64,000 nucleotides of DNA. Source: Limnohabitans sp. 2KL-51 (lineage in GTDB: Bacteria; Pseudomonadota; Gammaproteobacteria; Burkholderiales; Burkholderiaceae_C). The stretch's first letter is position 1, and each line of letters starts with the position of its first letter. Positions 18,548 through 28,289 of the stretch are shown here, piece by piece. The DNA lies in contig NZ_NESJ01000014.1 in NCBI RefSeq assembly GCF_003063645.1, positions 1 through 64,000 of the forward strand, read 5' to 3'. The position numbers and the translations under genes were made by a program. Under the pieces are notes generated by a model. The model saw only the letters and a program-made list of their open reading frames with translations. It did no database searches and was not told the DNA's origin.

Positions 18548-18689
18548 GAAAAACGTGAGGGAGACAATGTCAGGCGCAAAGGAGAAGTGCCAGATGGGTC
18601 AGAAACAGTCAGGTCGCACATAAAATGCAACTTGAACTCGAGTGGCGATTGTATCCGTCCTCATCGCTTTCAACTCAGAAAAAACCCTT

Positions 18690-19922
18690 ATGAATCAAGC
18701 GCTTGTTACAAAATACCCGGTAAATGATCGTGTGTTGAATGCTTTGGAAGTTACTTTGCGAGGTTGTGAAGAGCTGATACCCAAAGAAGATTGGCTACAA
18801 AAACTGGCCAAATCAGAAGCCACAGGTGTGCCTTTGCGCATCAAATTGGGCTTGGACCCCACGGCGCCCGACATCCACATCGGTCATACGGTGGTGCTCA
18901 ACAAGATGCGTCAGTTGCAGGATTTGGGGCATCAGGTGATCTTTTTGATTGGCGATTTCACCAGTCTGATTGGCGATCCGTCCGGCCGCAACAGTACCCG
19001 CCCGCCGCTCACGCCCGAGCAGATCAAGGCCAACGCTGAGACTTACTACAAACAAGCCAGTCTGGTGCTCGATCCCAGTAAAACCGAGATCCGTTACAAC
19101 AGTGAGTGGTCGCTCCCATTGGGTTCCATGGGCATGATCCAGCTGGCGGCCAAGTACACCGTGGCCCGCATGATGGAGCGCAACGACTTCCATGACCGTT
19201 TCAAGGCAGGCACACCGATTTCGGTGCACGAGTTCTTGTACCCGCTCATGCAGGGTTACGACTCTGTGGCACTCAAGTCCGACTTGGAGCTGGGTGGCAC
19301 CGACCAGAAGTTCAACCTGCTGATGGGACGTCATTTGCAAGCCGAATATGGCCAAGAGCAGCAGTGCATCTTGACCATGCCCCTGCTCGAAGGCCTGGAC
19401 GGTGTGGACAAGATGTCCAAGTCCAAGAACAACTACATCGGCATCAGCGAAGAGCCCAACACCATGTTCGCCAAGGTGCTGAGCATCTCTGACACCCTCA
19501 TGTGGCGCTGGTTCACCCTGCTGTCCTTCAAGTCGATGGCCGACATCGAGGCGCTGAAAAAGGAAGTGCAGGCCGGACGCAACCCCAAAGACGCCAAGGT
19601 CATGTTGGCCAAAGAGATCACGGCGCGCTTTCACAGCGCGGCGGCTGCCGATGCGGCGGAGCAGGATTTCATCAACCGCAGCCAAGGCGGCGTGCCCGAT
19701 GACATTCCGGAAGTGTCTTTGTCCGGCGCACCCATGGGCATCGGGGCTTTGCTCAAGGCGGCCGGATTGGCACCGTCGACCACCGAAGCCGGTCGTTTGG
19801 TGGACGGTGGCGGTGTGCGTGTGGATTCCAGCGTGGTCAGCGACAAGGGACTGAAACTGGAAGCGGGCACTTACGTAGTGCAAGTGGGCAAGCGCAAGTT
19901 TGCGAAGGTGACGTTGGCTTGA
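18690..19922 (+). CDS. tyrS: Tyrosyl-tRNA synthetase
   Basis: Class I synthetase charging tRNA-Tyr; 410 residues from ATG 18690. The HIGH motif appears as HIGHTV (about 62), KMSKS is intact in KMSKSKNNY, and an S4-like RNA-binding domain ends the protein. The frame is open back to 18642 but the extra 16 residues are not family-like. It belongs to the long TyrRS type (TyrZ-like) common in Burkholderiales. Confidence 0.95.
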   Translation: MNQALVTKYPVNDRVLNALEVTLRGCEELIPKEDWLQKLAKSEATGVPLRIKLGLDPTAPDIHIGHTVVLNKMRQLQDLGHQVIFLIGDFTSLIGDPSGRNSTRPPLTPEQIKANAETYYKQASLVLDPSKTEIRYNSEWSLPLGSMGMIQLAAKYTVARMMERNDFHDRFKAGTPISVHEFLYPLMQGYDSVALKSDLELGGTDQKFNLLMGRHLQAEYGQEQQCILTMPLLEGLDGVDKMSKSKNNYIGISEEPNTMFAKVLSISDTLMWRWFTLLSFKSMADIEALKKEVQAGRNPKDAKVMLAKEITARFHSAAAADAAEQDFINRSQGGVPDDIPEVSLSGAPMGIGALLKAAGLAPSTTEAGRLVDGGGVRVDSSVVSDKGLKLEAGTYVVQVGKRKFAKVTLA

Positions 19923-19970
19923 CTCGTTTTTGTTCAGCGGGTGTTCATTTATGCAGCGTATCCTGAGCCC

Positions 19971-20897
19971 ATGAAAAATTTTGATTCATGGATGACCCCC
20001 AAACGCATGCTCTGGGCTTCGGTGGTGGTGGCCTTGATCACCATCGGGCTGAAAACCTTGGCTTGGTGGCTTACCGGTTCGGTGGGTTTACTGTCGGATG
20101 CGATGGAGTCCCTGGTCAATTTGGCAAGTGCCATTTTTGGCTTGATGATGGTCACGGTGGCTGCCATGCCAGCGGACAACGAGCACCCCTATGGGCACCA
20201 CAAAGCCGAATACTTTTCTTCTGGCTTTGAAGGCATCCTGATTGTTGTGGCCGCTTTGGGCATCATTTGGGCTGCGGCCCACCGCTTGTTTGACCCTCAA
20301 CCCATTGAACAAGTGGGCTTGGGCTTGGCTTTGTCGGTGGGCAGCTCGGCCCTGAACGGCTTGCTGGCTTGGTTGATGTTTCGCGCAGCCAAGCAGCACC
20401 GCTCGCTGGCGCTGGAAGCCGATGCCCGTCACTTGGTCACCGACGTCTGGACTTCCGCAGGTGTGGTCATCGGCATTGGCCTGGTGAGCGTGACGGGTTG
20501 GCTGTGGCTGGATGCGGTGGTGGCCATTGGCGTGGCACTGAACATCTTGAAAGAAGGCTGGCACCTGATTTGGTTGTCCTCGCAAGGCCTGATGGACGAG
20601 GCCCTGGAGCCCGAGGTGCTGGTCGATGTACAAAAGGTCTTGGACGGTTTTGCCCACCAACGCGGCGAAACCGAAATCATCCGTTTTGACCACTTGCACA
20701 CACGCAAAGCTGGGCAGCGCCGCTTTGTCGATGTGCACATGCACATGCCTGCGAGTTGGACTTTGGGCCGTGCGGCCGCCTTGCGTGGCAGCGTCGAGCA
20801 AGCCCTGATGAGCGAGGTGCCTGGGCTGCGCGCCACCATTCAGTTGCTGCCCAGCGATGTTGAGGCGCACTTCAGTGATGCGCGGGATCTGAAATGA
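19971..20897 (+). CDS. Cation diffusion facilitator family efflux protein
   Basis: 308-residue membrane transporter exporting divalent metal (Zn, Fe, Cd or Co class) against protons. Six helices are visible; the metal site of helix II is [13 protein letters not shown], the [11 protein letters not shown] stretch and helix [11 protein letters not shown] carry the second half, and a cytoplasmic C-terminal domain has FVDVHMHMP. The annotated frame could start at 19941, but ATG 19971 gives a usual cytoplasmic N-terminus. The stop overlaps the dtd start by four bases. Confidence 0.9.
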   Translation: MKNFDSWMTPKRMLWASVVVALITIGLKTLAWWLTGSVGLLSDAMESLVNLASAIFGLMMVTVAAMPADNEHPYGHHKAEYFSSGFEGILIVVAALGIIWAAAHRLFDPQPIEQVGLGLALSVGSSALNGLLAWLMFRAAKQHRSLALEADARHLVTDVWTSAGVVIGIGLVSVTGWLWLDAVVAIGVALNILKEGWHLIWLSSQGLMDEALEPEVLVDVQKVLDGFAHQRGETEIIRFDHLHTRKAGQRRFVDVHMHMPASWTLGRAAALRGSVEQALMSEVPGLRATIQLLPSDVEAHFSDARDLK

Positions 20898-21337
20898 TCG
20901 CCGTACTGCAACGGGTGAGCGAAGCCAGTGTGCGCGTCGACGGCGAGGTGATTGGCCAAATCGGCGCGGGCCTGTTGGTGCTGCTGTGCGCCGAAAAGGG
21001 CGATACCGAAGCAGTGGCCGACAAGATGCTGGCCAAGATGCTCAAACTGCGCATCTTTGGCGATGGCGCTGGCAAGATGAACTTGAGCGTGCAAGACGTG
21101 GCTGGCGGTCTGTTGGTGGTGAGTCAGTTCACTCTCGCCGCCGATGTGTCATCGGGCACACGTCCAGGGTTTTCGGGGGCCGCCGCCCCTGACGATGCCC
21201 GAAGCCTGTATGACCATTTTGTGGCTCAAGCCCAAAAAGACCATCCGGTGGTGCAAACCGGCCGTTTTGCCGCCGACATGAAAGTGGCCCTCATCAACGA
21301 TGGCCCCATCACCATCCCGATGCGCATGACGGCTTGA
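20894..21337 (+). CDS. dtd: D-aminoacyl-tRNA deacylase
   Basis: Proofreading enzyme removing D-amino acids from mischarged tRNA. 147 residues with both active-site motifs: SQFTLAADV in the middle and the C-terminal NDGPITIPM. An ATGA overlap with the upstream cation efflux gene indicates coupling. Confidence 0.96.
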   Translation: MIAVLQRVSEASVRVDGEVIGQIGAGLLVLLCAEKGDTEAVADKMLAKMLKLRIFGDGAGKMNLSVQDVAGGLLVVSQFTLAADVSSGTRPGFSGAAAPDDARSLYDHFVAQAQKDHPVVQTGRFAADMKVALINDGPITIPMRMTA

Positions 21338-21371
21338 GTTGCTGCCAGGGGTGGGCAACGATAATCGCCGC

Positions 21372-22781
21372 ATGACTGCAACTTCTCCTGCCGCGAGTTC
21401 CGCTCGCTTCGACCAGCTTGCGCTGGCCCCTGCCACCCTTCAAAACCTCGAACAACTGGGCTACACCCAGATGACGCCCATCCAGGCGGCCAGCTTGCCG
21501 TTGACGCTGGCGGGGCAAGATTTGATTGCCCAAGCCAGTACCGGCAGCGGCAAAACCGCTGCCTTTGGCTTGCCCCTGATTGAGCGCTTGCAAAGCGCTG
21601 GATCACCCAGCACGGCGATACAAGCTGTGATTTTGTGCCCCACCCGCGAATTGGCCGATCAGGTCACGCAAGAAATCCGCCGTTTGGCCCGTGCCCGGTC
21701 AAACGTGAAAGTCGTCACTCTGTGCGGTGGCGTGGCGTTGCGTGGTCAAACTGTGAGTCTGGAGCACGGCGCCGATGTGGTGGTGGGCACGCCCGGCCGC
21801 ATCCTGGACCATCTGGAGCGCGGTTCGCTGAGCCTGGCGGGTGTGAACACGCTGGTGCTCGACGAAGCCGATCGCATGCTGGACATGGGCTTTTTCGACG
21901 ACATCGCCAAGGTGGTCCGCCAGTGCGCCAAAGACCGCCAGACGCTGCTGTTCTCGGCCACCTATCCCGAAGGCATTGCCAAGTTGGCCGCACAGTTCAT
22001 GCGTGCGCCGCAAACGATGAAGGTTGAAGCGCAGCACAGTGCACACAAAATCCGCCAGATTTATTACGAAGTGAGCGAAAGCCAGCGCCTGGACGCCGTG
22101 TCCAAGTTGCTGGCACATTTCCGCCCCGAGCGCACGCTGGCCTTTTGCAACACCAAGCAGCAATGCCGCGATCTGGTGGCGGTGCTGCAGGCCCAGGGCT
22201 ACAGCGCGCTGGCGCTGTTTGGTGAATTGGAGCAGCGCGAACGCGACCAGGTGTTGGTGCAGTTTTCCAATCGCAGCTGCTCGGTGCTGGTGGCCACCGA
22301 TGTCGCCTCGCGCGGGCTGGACGTGGAAGGCCTTGAAGCCGTGATCAACGTGGATGTGACGCCCGATGCAGAAATTCACATTCACCGCATCGGCCGGACC
22401 GGTCGGGGCGACGCCGAAGGGCTGGCGCTGACGCTGGCCAGCATGGACGAGATGGGATCTGTCGGCAAGATCGAGGTGATGCAGGGCCGCGAGTCGAAGT
22501 GGGAGCCTTTGTCTGGCCTGTCGTCTGCGGAGGTTGGTCCATTGCAACCGCCCATGCGCACCTTGCAGATTGTGGGAGGGCGCAAAGAAAAAATCCGTGC
22601 AGGCGATGTGATGGGGGCCTTGGCGGGTGAGTGTGGTTTGACCCGAGAGCAGGTTGGCAAGATCAATGTGAACGAGTTTTCGACCTATGTGGCGGTGCAA
22701 GCAGCTCTCGCTAAAAAGGTCGAGGCGCAGTTGTCGCACGGCAAGATCAAGGGCAAGAGTGTGAAGGTTCGGTTGCTCTGA
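21372..22781 (+). CDS. dbpA: ATP-dependent RNA helicase DbpA
   Basis: DEAD-box helicase acting in 50S ribosome assembly; 469 residues. Motifs in order: Q-motif region, ASTGSGKT, PTRELADQ, LDEADRMLDMG, SAT, and HRIGRTGR. The C-terminal 75 residues form the DbpA RNA-binding domain that recognises hairpin 92 of 23S rRNA (ends KIKGKSVKVRLL). ATG 21372 is preferred over an upstream frame start at 21339. The convergent gap to ybeY contains two long stem-loop elements. Confidence 0.95.
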   Translation: MTATSPAASSARFDQLALAPATLQNLEQLGYTQMTPIQAASLPLTLAGQDLIAQASTGSGKTAAFGLPLIERLQSAGSPSTAIQAVILCPTRELADQVTQEIRRLARARSNVKVVTLCGGVALRGQTVSLEHGADVVVGTPGRILDHLERGSLSLAGVNTLVLDEADRMLDMGFFDDIAKVVRQCAKDRQTLLFSATYPEGIAKLAAQFMRAPQTMKVEAQHSAHKIRQIYYEVSESQRLDAVSKLLAHFRPERTLAFCNTKQQCRDLVAVLQAQGYSALALFGELEQRERDQVLVQFSNRSCSVLVATDVASRGLDVEGLEAVINVDVTPDAEIHIHRIGRTGRGDAEGLALTLASMDEMGSVGKIEVMQGRESKWEPLSGLSSAEVGPLQPPMRTLQIVGGRKEKIRAGDVMGALAGECGLTREQVGKINVNEFSTYVAVQAALAKKVEAQLSHGKIKGKSVKVRLL

Positions 22782-22802
22782 CGTTTTGCCTTTCGCTTGG
22801 GC

Positions 22803-22878
22803 GGTGTGTGAGGGGATGCGGCGGGTTCCTCATAACGGGGTACCGTAAATCGTCACCCGCCGCATCCCCTCACACACC
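22803..22878 (-). repeat. Long stem-loop element, copy A
   Basis: Two 23-base arms (22803-22825 and 22856-22878) are perfect reverse complements; they enclose a 30-base core. In the orientation given, the core reads TGACGATTTACGG then TACCCCGTTATGAGGAA. Copies B (22991-23068) and C (44411-44486) share the core; copy C has the same arms, copy B different ones. Confidence 0.95.
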
Positions 22879-22968
22879 TGGGTGGTCAGTTTGGCGAGAG
22901 GCTTGCTGTTAACGAGCAGTCTTCGGTTCCATGCCATGACTTCAGGTTCGACCTGACGTAAAACGGCG

Positions 22969-22985
22969 GCGGTTTTTGAAACCGC
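22969..22985. repeat. Small inverted repeat between stem-loop copies A and B
   Basis: GCGGTTT-TTG-AAACCGC, a 7-bp perfect hairpin just before copy B. No gene is seen anywhere in the 324-base gap 22782-23105, which is mostly hairpins. Confidence 0.6.
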
Positions 22986-22990
22986 ACCAC

Positions 22991-23068
22991 GGCCTCGAAC
23001 GGGGTGGGGCCGGGTGACGATTTTCGGTACCCCGTCATGAGGAACCCGGCCCCACCCCATTCGAGGCC
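22991..23068 (+). repeat. Long stem-loop element, copy B
   Basis: 24-base arms (22991-23014 and 23045-23068) pair with one mismatch and flank the same 30-base core as copies A and C (TGACGATTTTCGG then TACCCCGTCATGAGGAA). The arm sequence differs from that of A and C except for a shared GGGG-TG-GGC-GGG skeleton next to the core. Confidence 0.93.
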
Positions 23069-23105
23069 TCCCCAGCTCAAACCATCCGGGCCTAACCAGC
23101 AAAAA

Positions 23106-23561
23106 CTACAGATAAGGGTTCTTCAACCCCAAGCCCGCCAAGATCGCAATCTCGTAGGCCTCCATCTCCTCAGCATGGGCCGTGCTGGTCTCGTGGTCCC
23201 AGCCCTGAGCGTGCAAAGTGCCGTGCACCAGCAAATGCGCGTAGTGCGCAGCCAGCGTCTTGCCTTGTTCTTTGGCTTCGCGGGCCACCACCGGGGCGCA
23301 CAGCACCAAGTCGGCCATCACCACGGGCTCTTGCTCGTAGTCAAAGGTCAGCACGTTGGTGGCGTCATCCTTTTTGCGGTAACTCTGGTTCAGCGCGCGT
23401 CCCTCTTCTTCGCCCACGATGCGCACCGTGATCTCGGCGTCATCGGCCAGGGCGTGGCGTATGGCTCGCGTGACGGCATGGCGTGGCAAGGCGGCGCGGT
23501 GGCGAGCGGCGTTGGGGATGTCGCCAAATTGCAGGGAGAGCTGGAGTTGTTGCAGGGCCAT
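23106..23561 (-). CDS. ybeY: Endoribonuclease YbeY (rRNA maturation)
   Basis: Metal-dependent RNase needed for 16S rRNA 3'-end maturation and 70S quality control. The zinc motif H-x3-H-x5-H is present in [15 protein letters not shown]. From ATG 23561 the protein has 151 residues; a TTG at 23585 overlapping the phoH stop would add eight residues and give tighter coupling, and cannot be excluded. Gene order phoH-ybeY on the minus strand is classical. Confidence 0.94.
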   Translation of the reverse strand: MALQQLQLSLQFGDIPNAARHRAALPRHAVTRAIRHALADDAEITVRIVGEEEGRALNQSYRKKDDATNVLTFDYEQEPVVMADLVLCAPVVAREAKEQGKTLAAHYAHLLVHGTLHAQGWDHETSTAHAEEMEAYEIAILAGLGLKNPYL

Positions 23562-23581
23562 GGAGGTGTTGGATTCGGAGT

Positions 23582-24562
23582 TCAATCATCGGTGGGCAGG
23601 GGCTTGCGGCGGGTCGTGACACCCGCACGCATGGGGGCGCTGCCTTGCGCGTCGTAGGCGTCCACAATGCGGGCCACCAAGGGGTGGCGCACCACATCGG
23701 CGCTGCTAAAGCGCGTGAAAGCAATGCCCTTGACGCGCTTCAAAACCCGCTCGGCATCGATCAGGCCGCTCAATTGCCCCTTGGGCAAGTCGATCTGACT
23801 CACATCGCCCGTCACCACCGCCTTGGCGCCAAAGCCAATGCGTGTCAGGAACATCTTCATCTGTTCGGTGCTGGTGTTTTGCGCCTCGTCCAAGATCACA
23901 AAGGCGTTGTTCAACGTGCGCCCGCGCATGAAAGCCAGTGGGGCCACCTCGATCGCATTGCGCTCAAAGGCTTTGAGCACCTTGTCGTGACCCATCAGGT
24001 CGTACAGCGCGTCGTACAAGGGACGCAAATACGGGTCGACCTTTTGCGACAAGTCGCCCGGTAAAAAGCCCAGTCGTTCACCCGCTTCCACGGCTGGGCG
24101 GGTCAGCACAATGCGCTGAACGCTGGCACGCTCCAGTGCGTCCACCGCGCAGGCCACGGCCAGATAAGTCTTGCCGGTGCCCGCTGGGCCGATGCCAAAG
24201 CTGATGTCGTGGCTGGCGATGCTTTCCAGATAGGCCGCTTGCACCGGTGTGCGGGCCTTCAGGTCGGCGCGGCGGGTTTGCAAGATGGGCAAATTCGCCT
24301 CTTCGCCCCCGCTGTCGCCCACCAGCATCAGTTGCACCATGTCGGGTGAAATGGGGCGGTCGGCACGCTCGTAAATGGCCTGCAAAATTTCCATTGCATG
24401 CAAAGCCACCGCCTTGGGGCCGTCCACCTTGAACTGCTCGTGGCGGTGCGCGATGCTCACTTGCAAGCCCGCCTCGATGGTGCGCAGGTGCGCGTCCATC
24501 GGGCCACACAGGTGAGACAGACGGGCGTTGTTGTGCGGCGTGAAGGTGTGTCTGACGATCAA
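23582..24562 (-). CDS. phoH: PhoH-family ATPase (PhoH-like protein)
   Basis: 326-residue P-loop protein of the PhoH/YbeZ type, thought to act with YbeY in RNA metabolism. Walker [12 protein letters not shown] (about 125-135) and Walker [12 protein letters not shown] are intact. I place the start at TTG 24562, preceded by AGGA at 8 bases, because the family N-terminus (here [20 protein letters not shown]) begins there; the open frame continues to 24619. Divergent from ruvA. Confidence 0.93.
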   Translation of the reverse strand: MIVRHTFTPHNNARLSHLCGPMDAHLRTIEAGLQVSIAHRHEQFKVDGPKAVALHAMEILQAIYERADRPISPDMVQLMLVGDSGGEEANLPILQTRRADLKARTPVQAAYLESIASHDISFGIGPAGTGKTYLAVACAVDALERASVQRIVLTRPAVEAGERLGFLPGDLSQKVDPYLRPLYDALYDLMGHDKVLKAFERNAIEVAPLAFMRGRTLNNAFVILDEAQNTSTEQMKMFLTRIGFGAKAVVTGDVSQIDLPKGQLSGLIDAERVLKRVKGIAFTRFSSADVVRHPLVARIVDAYDAQGSAPMRAGVTTRRKPLPTDD

Positions 24563-24655
24563 GTTGATAATCCTCGCTGTGCGCGGTTTGTGGCCAAGAT
24601 GGCCCGGGCGAGAGCGCATTTTCTCCCATCGCAGGCATTTAAGGCGTCACCTCCC

Positions 24656-25231
24656 ATGATTGGCAAACTCACTGGCATCTTGAGCGACAAAAACCCACCC
24701 GAGGTGATCGTGGACTGCCATGGCGTGGGCTACGAGGTGAATGTGCCGATGAGCACTTTCTACAATTTGCCCGCAGCGGGCGAAAAAGTCAGTCTGGTGA
24801 CGCACTTTGTGGTGCGCGAAGACGCGCAAATTCTTTACGGTTTTGCCACGCTGGCTGAACGCGAAGCTTTTCGCCAGCTCATCAAAATTTCGGGCGTGGG
24901 GCCCCGCACGGCCTTGAGTGTGTTGTCCGGCATGAGTGTGGACGACTTGGCGCAGGCCATCACCACCCAAGAAGTGGGGCGTCTGGTCAAAGTGCCCGGC
25001 ATTGGCAAAAAAACTGCTGAGCGCCTGCTGCTCGAACTCAAAGGCAAGCTGGGCGGCGACTTGGGCGGCTTGTTTGCCGTGAACACCAGCGACGCGCAAA
25101 GTGACATTCAGCAGGCTTTGCTGGCGCTGGGCTACAGCGATAAAGAAGCCGCTGCTGCCCTCAAGAGCTTGCCCGTGGACGTGGGCGTCAGCGAGGGCAT
25201 CAAGTTGGCGCTCAAAGCCCTGAACAAATAA
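24656..25231 (+). CDS. ruvA: Holliday junction DNA helicase subunit RuvA
   Basis: 191-residue junction-binding subunit that loads RuvB. N-terminal MIGKLTGIL, domain I OB-fold, two helix-hairpin-helix motifs ([10 protein letters not shown] and [12 protein letters not shown]) and the C-terminal RuvB-contact domain are all seen. In most relatives ruvB follows directly; here a toxin-antitoxin pair separates the two genes. Confidence 0.97.
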   Translation: MIGKLTGILSDKNPPEVIVDCHGVGYEVNVPMSTFYNLPAAGEKVSLVTHFVVREDAQILYGFATLAEREAFRQLIKISGVGPRTALSVLSGMSVDDLAQAITTQEVGRLVKVPGIGKKTAERLLLELKGKLGGDLGGLFAVNTSDAQSDIQQALLALGYSDKEAAAALKSLPVDVGVSEGIKLALKALNK

Positions 25232-25245
25232 GCATTCGGGCAGCC

Positions 25246-25273
25246 TTGCATTTGGATATCCGATGGATATACT
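25246..25273 (+). promoter_or_regulatory. Promoter and operator of the antitoxin-toxin pair
   Basis: A -35 TTGCAT (25246-25251) and -10 TATACT (25268-25273) are 16 bases apart. ATATCC-GAT-GGATAT (25256-25270) is a perfect inverted repeat overlapping the -10, a natural place for antitoxin autoregulation. The expected start of transcription (about 25280) coincides with the antitoxin ATG, so the message may be leaderless. Confidence 0.65.
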
Positions 25274-25279
25274 GGCGTC

Positions 25280-25552
25280 ATGAAAACCACCGCCTTGACC
25301 ATTTCCACCTGGGGCAACAGCCATGGCATCCGGCTCAGCCGTGAGTTGATGCAGTCGCTGGGCATCACACCCGGTACGCCCTTGCAGGCCACGGTCGTGG
25401 CCAAAGGTTGTCTTGAGCTGCGTGCCGTGCCCCAGCGCCCAAGCCTCCAAGACAAGCTCGCTGCTTTTGATCCCCAGTTGCATGGCGGCGAAGTCATGTC
25501 CGATGCGCCGCAAGGGTTGGAATTCGGGGCGGATGCGGGAAACGTCAAGTGA
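25280..25552 (+). CDS. MazE-like antitoxin (AbrB/SpoVT domain)
   Basis: 90-residue protein with an N-terminal swapped-hairpin DNA-binding domain: ISTWGNSHGIRLSRELMQSL matches the MazE/PemI pattern. The C-terminal half is acidic and probably unstructured, as expected for the toxin-neutralising part. Its stop overlaps the toxin's GTG start (25549). It has its own promoter in the gap after ruvA. It also resembles ChpS/ChpR proteins; no specific symbol is assigned. Confidence 0.9.
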   Translation: MKTTALTISTWGNSHGIRLSRELMQSLGITPGTPLQATVVAKGCLELRAVPQRPSLQDKLAAFDPQLHGGEVMSDAPQGLEFGADAGNVK

Positions 25553-25910
25553 GCCGCACCCCTTGGGTGCCCGACCGGCAAGACATCATCTGGATCAACT
25601 TCAACCCGCAGGTGGGCCGCGAAATGCGCGATATGCACCCTATTCTGGTGCTGTCGCCCAAAGCCTTCAACGACAGGACTTCCATCGTGATCGGCTTTCC
25701 CATGTCCACGGCGGCCTACAACGCCACCAACCCGTTTGCGATCGACAACAGCAAAACGGCCAAGCAGCCGAGCTTCATCATTTGCAACCAACCCAAGAGC
25801 TTTGACTGGCGCCAGCGCGGCGCGACACCGCACCCTTGGAAGCGGGTCAGCGACGCCATTTTTCAAACCGCTCGTCTTGAGCTCAACGACATCATCGAGT
25901 TGGTCACCCC

Positions 25911-25914
<4 letters not shown>
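25549..25914 (+). CDS. MazF/PemK-family mRNA interferase toxin
   Basis: 121-residue toxin expected to cleave mRNA at a short sequence. The MazF N-terminal pattern [20 protein letters not shown] and the following [10 protein letters not shown] strand are clear; the arginine of REMRD and the serine/threonine of VIGFPMST correspond to the catalytic pair of the family. It starts with GTG inside the end of the antitoxin gene, and its own stop overlaps the ruvB start (ATGA at 25911), so ruvB translation can be coupled to toxin translation. Confidence 0.9.
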
Positions 25915-26963
<1,049 letters not shown>

Positions 26964-27039
26964 ATCGGTATTTACGCTTGCAGTTTGATGGGGGTGTTGT
27001 TTGGGCGGTCGGATCCGAGGCTGAAACGATAATGCCAAC

Positions 27040-27984
27040 ATGGAAACCAAATGGCTTGAAGATTTTGTAAGTTTGGCCGAAACGCGCAGTTTCAGCCGCT
27101 CCGCGCAACTGCGGCACGTTACGCAACCGGCTTTTTCCCGGCGCATCCAGTCGTTGGAGGCTTGGGCCGGGGCCGACTTGGTCGATCGCAGCTCTTACCC
27201 AACTCGGCTCACCCCTGCGGGTGAGACTTTGTATGCACAGGCGCTGGAGATGCTTCAGTCGCTGCAGAACACCCGTGCCATGTTGCGCGGTCACAATGCG
27301 GTGGGGCAGGACATCATCCAGTTTGCGGTGCCGCACACCTTGGCATTCACGTTTTTTCCGCCTTGGGTGGCCAGTTTGCGTGAGACCTTTGGGCCCATGA
27401 AAAGCCGGCTAATGGCGCTGAATGTGCACGACGCGGCCATGCGCCTGGTGGAGGGAGGGTGCGACGTGTTGATCGCTTACCACCACCCTTCGCAGCCCTT
27501 GCAAATTGACCCTGAGCGCTACGACATGGTGGTGTTGGGGCACGAGGTGATTGCGCCCTATGTTCAGAGCACGCACGATGGTCGGGCGCTATTCAGTTTG
27601 CCGGGCCATACCGCACGGCCACTTCCTTATTTGGGCTACGCGCCCGGAGCTTATTTGGGCGGCGTGACCGACTGGATTTTGAAGCAGGCGGGCGTGCCGG
27701 TGCATCTGGAGCGGGTCTATGAGACCGACATGGCCGAGAGTCTGAAAGTGATGGCCCTGGAAGGCCATGGCATCGCGTTTTTGCCGCGCAGTGCAGTCAA
27801 GAAAGAAATTCAGGCAGGCACCTTGGTCGAGGTGGGCTTGCCCGGTGGGCAAACCCTGGCATTGAGCATGGAAGTGCGTGCCTACCGGGAAAAATCAGGG
27901 TCCAAAGCCTGTTTCAAGAGCTCGGCCCATCAGTTATGGCTGCACCTGACCCAGAGCACTTCTTCGGTGCATTCCTCCCGATAA
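27040..27984 (+). CDS. LysR-family transcriptional regulator
   Basis: 314-residue regulator with an N-terminal winged helix (about 1-60; SFSRSAQLRHVTQPAFSRRI) and a periplasmic-binding-protein-like effector domain (about 92-300). It lies upstream of, and in the same direction as, the amino-acid ABC transporter genes, 305 bases from aapJ. A link to that transporter is possible but the gap carries nitrogen-control elements that do not need a LysR protein. Confidence 0.9.
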   Translation: METKWLEDFVSLAETRSFSRSAQLRHVTQPAFSRRIQSLEAWAGADLVDRSSYPTRLTPAGETLYAQALEMLQSLQNTRAMLRGHNAVGQDIIQFAVPHTLAFTFFPPWVASLRETFGPMKSRLMALNVHDAAMRLVEGGCDVLIAYHHPSQPLQIDPERYDMVVLGHEVIAPYVQSTHDGRALFSLPGHTARPLPYLGYAPGAYLGGVTDWILKQAGVPVHLERVYETDMAESLKVMALEGHGIAFLPRSAVKKEIQAGTLVEVGLPGGQTLALSMEVRAYREKSGSKACFKSSAHQLWLHLTQSTSSVHSSR

Positions 27985-28022
27985 ATCGTCGCTAACGGTT
28001 TCTTTTCATGGCATGTATTGCC

Positions 28023-28041
28023 TTATGCATTTTTTGCATAA
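28023..28041. repeat. Inverted repeat in the aapJ upstream region
   Basis: TTATGCA and TGCATAA, 7-bp perfect arms with a T-only 5-base loop, 38 bases after the LysR gene. It could be an operator or a weak terminator. Confidence 0.45.
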
Positions 28042-28117
28042 ATATTGGGGTACTCCCTGATAGCGGCTGATAACAAACTGACTATTTTCAGCACACACCG
28101 GCTTGCAGGCACATTTT

Positions 28118-28129
28118 GTGCATATGCAC
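28118..28129. promoter_or_regulatory. Perfect 12-bp palindrome upstream of aapJ
   Basis: GTGCATATGCAC, self-complementary, 19 bases before the NtrC-like site and about 150 bases upstream of the expected transcription start. Probably an activator half-site pair; unproven. Confidence 0.45.
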
Positions 28130-28147
28130 GAGCCGCTGAAGCTGTGG

Positions 28148-28164
28148 TGCACCATTTGGGTGTA
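28148..28164 (+). promoter_or_regulatory. NtrC-type enhancer site
   Basis: TGCACC-N5-GGTGTA matches the NtrC consensus TGCACC-N5-GGTGCA at 11 of 12 positions. It is centred about 115 bases upstream of the expected start of the sigma-54 promoter at 28245-28260, a normal enhancer distance. Confidence 0.6.
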
Positions 28165-28194
28165 CGTTCCAAACAGTCCCGTTGTTCGACGCGA

Positions 28195-28214
28195 GCCTAG
28201 GGAAGCTCCTAGGC
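28195..28214. repeat. Inverted repeat between enhancer and promoter
   Basis: GCCTAGG-GAAGCT-CCTAGGC, 7-bp perfect arms, lying between the NtrC-like site and the sigma-54 promoter. Confidence 0.4.
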
Positions 28215-28244
28215 GGTTCACTGCGGAATTTGGCATTTAATATG

Positions 28245-28260
28245 TGGGTGGCAATTTGCT
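28245..28260 (+). promoter_or_regulatory. Sigma-54 (-24/-12) promoter of the amino-acid transporter
   Basis: TGGGTGGCAATTTGCT has the TGG-N8-TTGC-T form with GG and GC ten bases apart, as RpoN promoters require. The start codon of aapJ at 28290 leaves space for a start point near 28271 and an AAGAGGA ribosome site. Confidence 0.6.
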
Positions 28261-28289
28261 ACTCACCATTTCACAAGAGGATTCAAACC

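Noticed and set aside
22782-23105. attC-like or integron cassette sites in the dbpA/ybeY gap
   Set aside because: Arms are long and perfect, and no conserved R'/R'' core triplets, bulged bases or integrase are seen.
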